From assembly GCA_020200135.1 (NCBI GenBank), contig JAIVJI010000028.1, forward strand, positions 1 to 43,989: a stretch of DNA of 43,989 nucleotides, written 5' to 3'. Position numbers and translations under genes: made by a program. Shown here piece after piece: positions 43,567 to 43,989 of the stretch. Position 1 is the first letter of the stretch. Every line of letters begins with the position of its first letter. The stretch is from Acidobacteriota bacterium. GTDB taxonomy: Bacteria; Acidobacteriota; Blastocatellia; Pyrinomonadales; Pyrinomonadaceae. The notes below the pieces were generated by a model that was not told where the DNA came from, did no database searches, and worked only from the letters and a program-made list of their open reading frames with translations.

Positions 43567-43977
43567 TCAGTCCACCGAGAGGTGGATGTGGTCGGCGTGG
43601 CCGGCCACCTGGAAGGGTGCCCCCTCCTTGAGCTTGGCGGACGGGCCGAAGTTCTCGCGCTTCGCGGGGAAGCTCTCGAACCTGCGCTGGATGGCGCGCA
43701 CGATGGCCGTGACCTGCGCGTCCGGGCCGAAGCCCGTCGACATCCTCACGCCGTTGATGCGCGAGATGTCCACGGCCTTGCCGACGTTGTGGCGGCTGTT
43801 GTTGGGGTTCTGCCTCCGGGCGGAGGAGACGAAGACGCGCGCGAGGTTGTGGCCGGGGGCCACGTCCGGGCTGATGACGTGGCGCAGCGCGTCGAGCACG
43901 CCCTGCACGACGTTGCGGTTGACGGCGGGGGCGAAGTCCACGGCGACGCCGTTGACGGTCGAAGGTATGTTCGGCAT
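43567..43977 (-). CDS. M15-like zinc peptidase (putative D,D-carboxypeptidase fold)
   Basis: 136 residues, ATG at 43977 with GAGGA about 6 nt upstream. Two metal motifs are visible: SRHNVGKAVDIS (H63, D70), corresponding to the SxHxxGxAxD signature of the M15/LAS peptidases, and GHADHIHLSVD (H130, H132) at the C-terminus. Such enzymes cut peptidoglycan stem peptides or phage-type cross-links. There is no signal peptide, so it may be exported by other means or be an endolysin-like cytoplasmic protein. Convergent with propeller 10. Catalytic acid not identified with certainty. The window ends 12 nt upstream, so its neighbours are unknown. Confidence 0.72.
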   Translation of the reverse strand: MPNIPSTVNGVAVDFAPAVNRNVVQGVLDALRHVISPDVAPGHNLARVFVSSARRQNPNNSRHNVGKAVDISRINGVRMSTGFGPDAQVTAIVRAIQRRFESFPAKRENFGPSAKLKEGAPFQVAGHADHIHLSVD

Positions 43978-43989
43978 AGAGTCCTCCTG

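Overview
The window is a high-GC (roughly 65-70% by eye), densely coded bacterial segment. It most resembles a member of the Acidobacteriota, probably Blastocatellia/Pyrinomonadaceae. The basis is gene content: a VWFA-related acidobacterial protein, two Oar-like TonB-dependent receptors without SusD partners, an acidobacterial-style FtsX permease, and ten BamB/PQQ-like beta-propeller proteins of the WPQWRGP type. This is inference; there is no rRNA or other marker gene here, and no tRNA was seen.

Layout. 1-9.2 kb is ordinary housekeeping: a secreted lamin-tail protein cut by the window edge, an AlaX-type tRNA editing enzyme, an M61 aminopeptidase, a DUF485-actP acetate-uptake operon with a readable promoter, the VWFA protein and a SET-domain protein. 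9.35-12.1 kb holds DUF4126 and a single-chain EutB-EutC ethanolamine ammonia-lyase. 13.5-22.2 kb is a plus-strand run: an EhpF/LuxE-like adenylating enzyme, a broken aldehyde dehydrogenase, a GT4 glycosyltransferase, an ABC ATPase, an FtsX permease and a propeller protein. 22.6-29.3 kb has two divergent Oar-like receptors. 29.3-43.6 kb is a propeller array: eight propeller genes in two divergent blocks around an ankyrin gene, with an iron-dependent alcohol dehydrogenase near the end. An M15-like peptidase closes the window.

Two features cut across the annotation. (1) At least five genes (M61 peptidase, aldehyde dehydrogenase, EamA-like protein, and two propeller genes) keep convincing beginnings and ends but appear to lack an internal block of about 50-90 codons. 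Four of them change frame at the junction and one is in frame. This is either genuine decay by deletion or an assembly fault, and it should be settled before anything is inferred from these genes. (2) Intergenic regions carry heptanucleotide tandem repeats, usually as inverted arms. The stop codon of the upstream gene often lies inside the first heptamer. In one case the second arm lies inside a coding region and supplies the hydrophobic core of a signal peptide.

How the genes work together: the receptors, the propeller proteins and the peptidases all carry export signals or membrane anchors, so much of the window serves the cell envelope. The propellers look structural or scaffolding; I see no PQQ biosynthesis genes and no cytochrome domain that would make them quinoprotein dehydrogenases.
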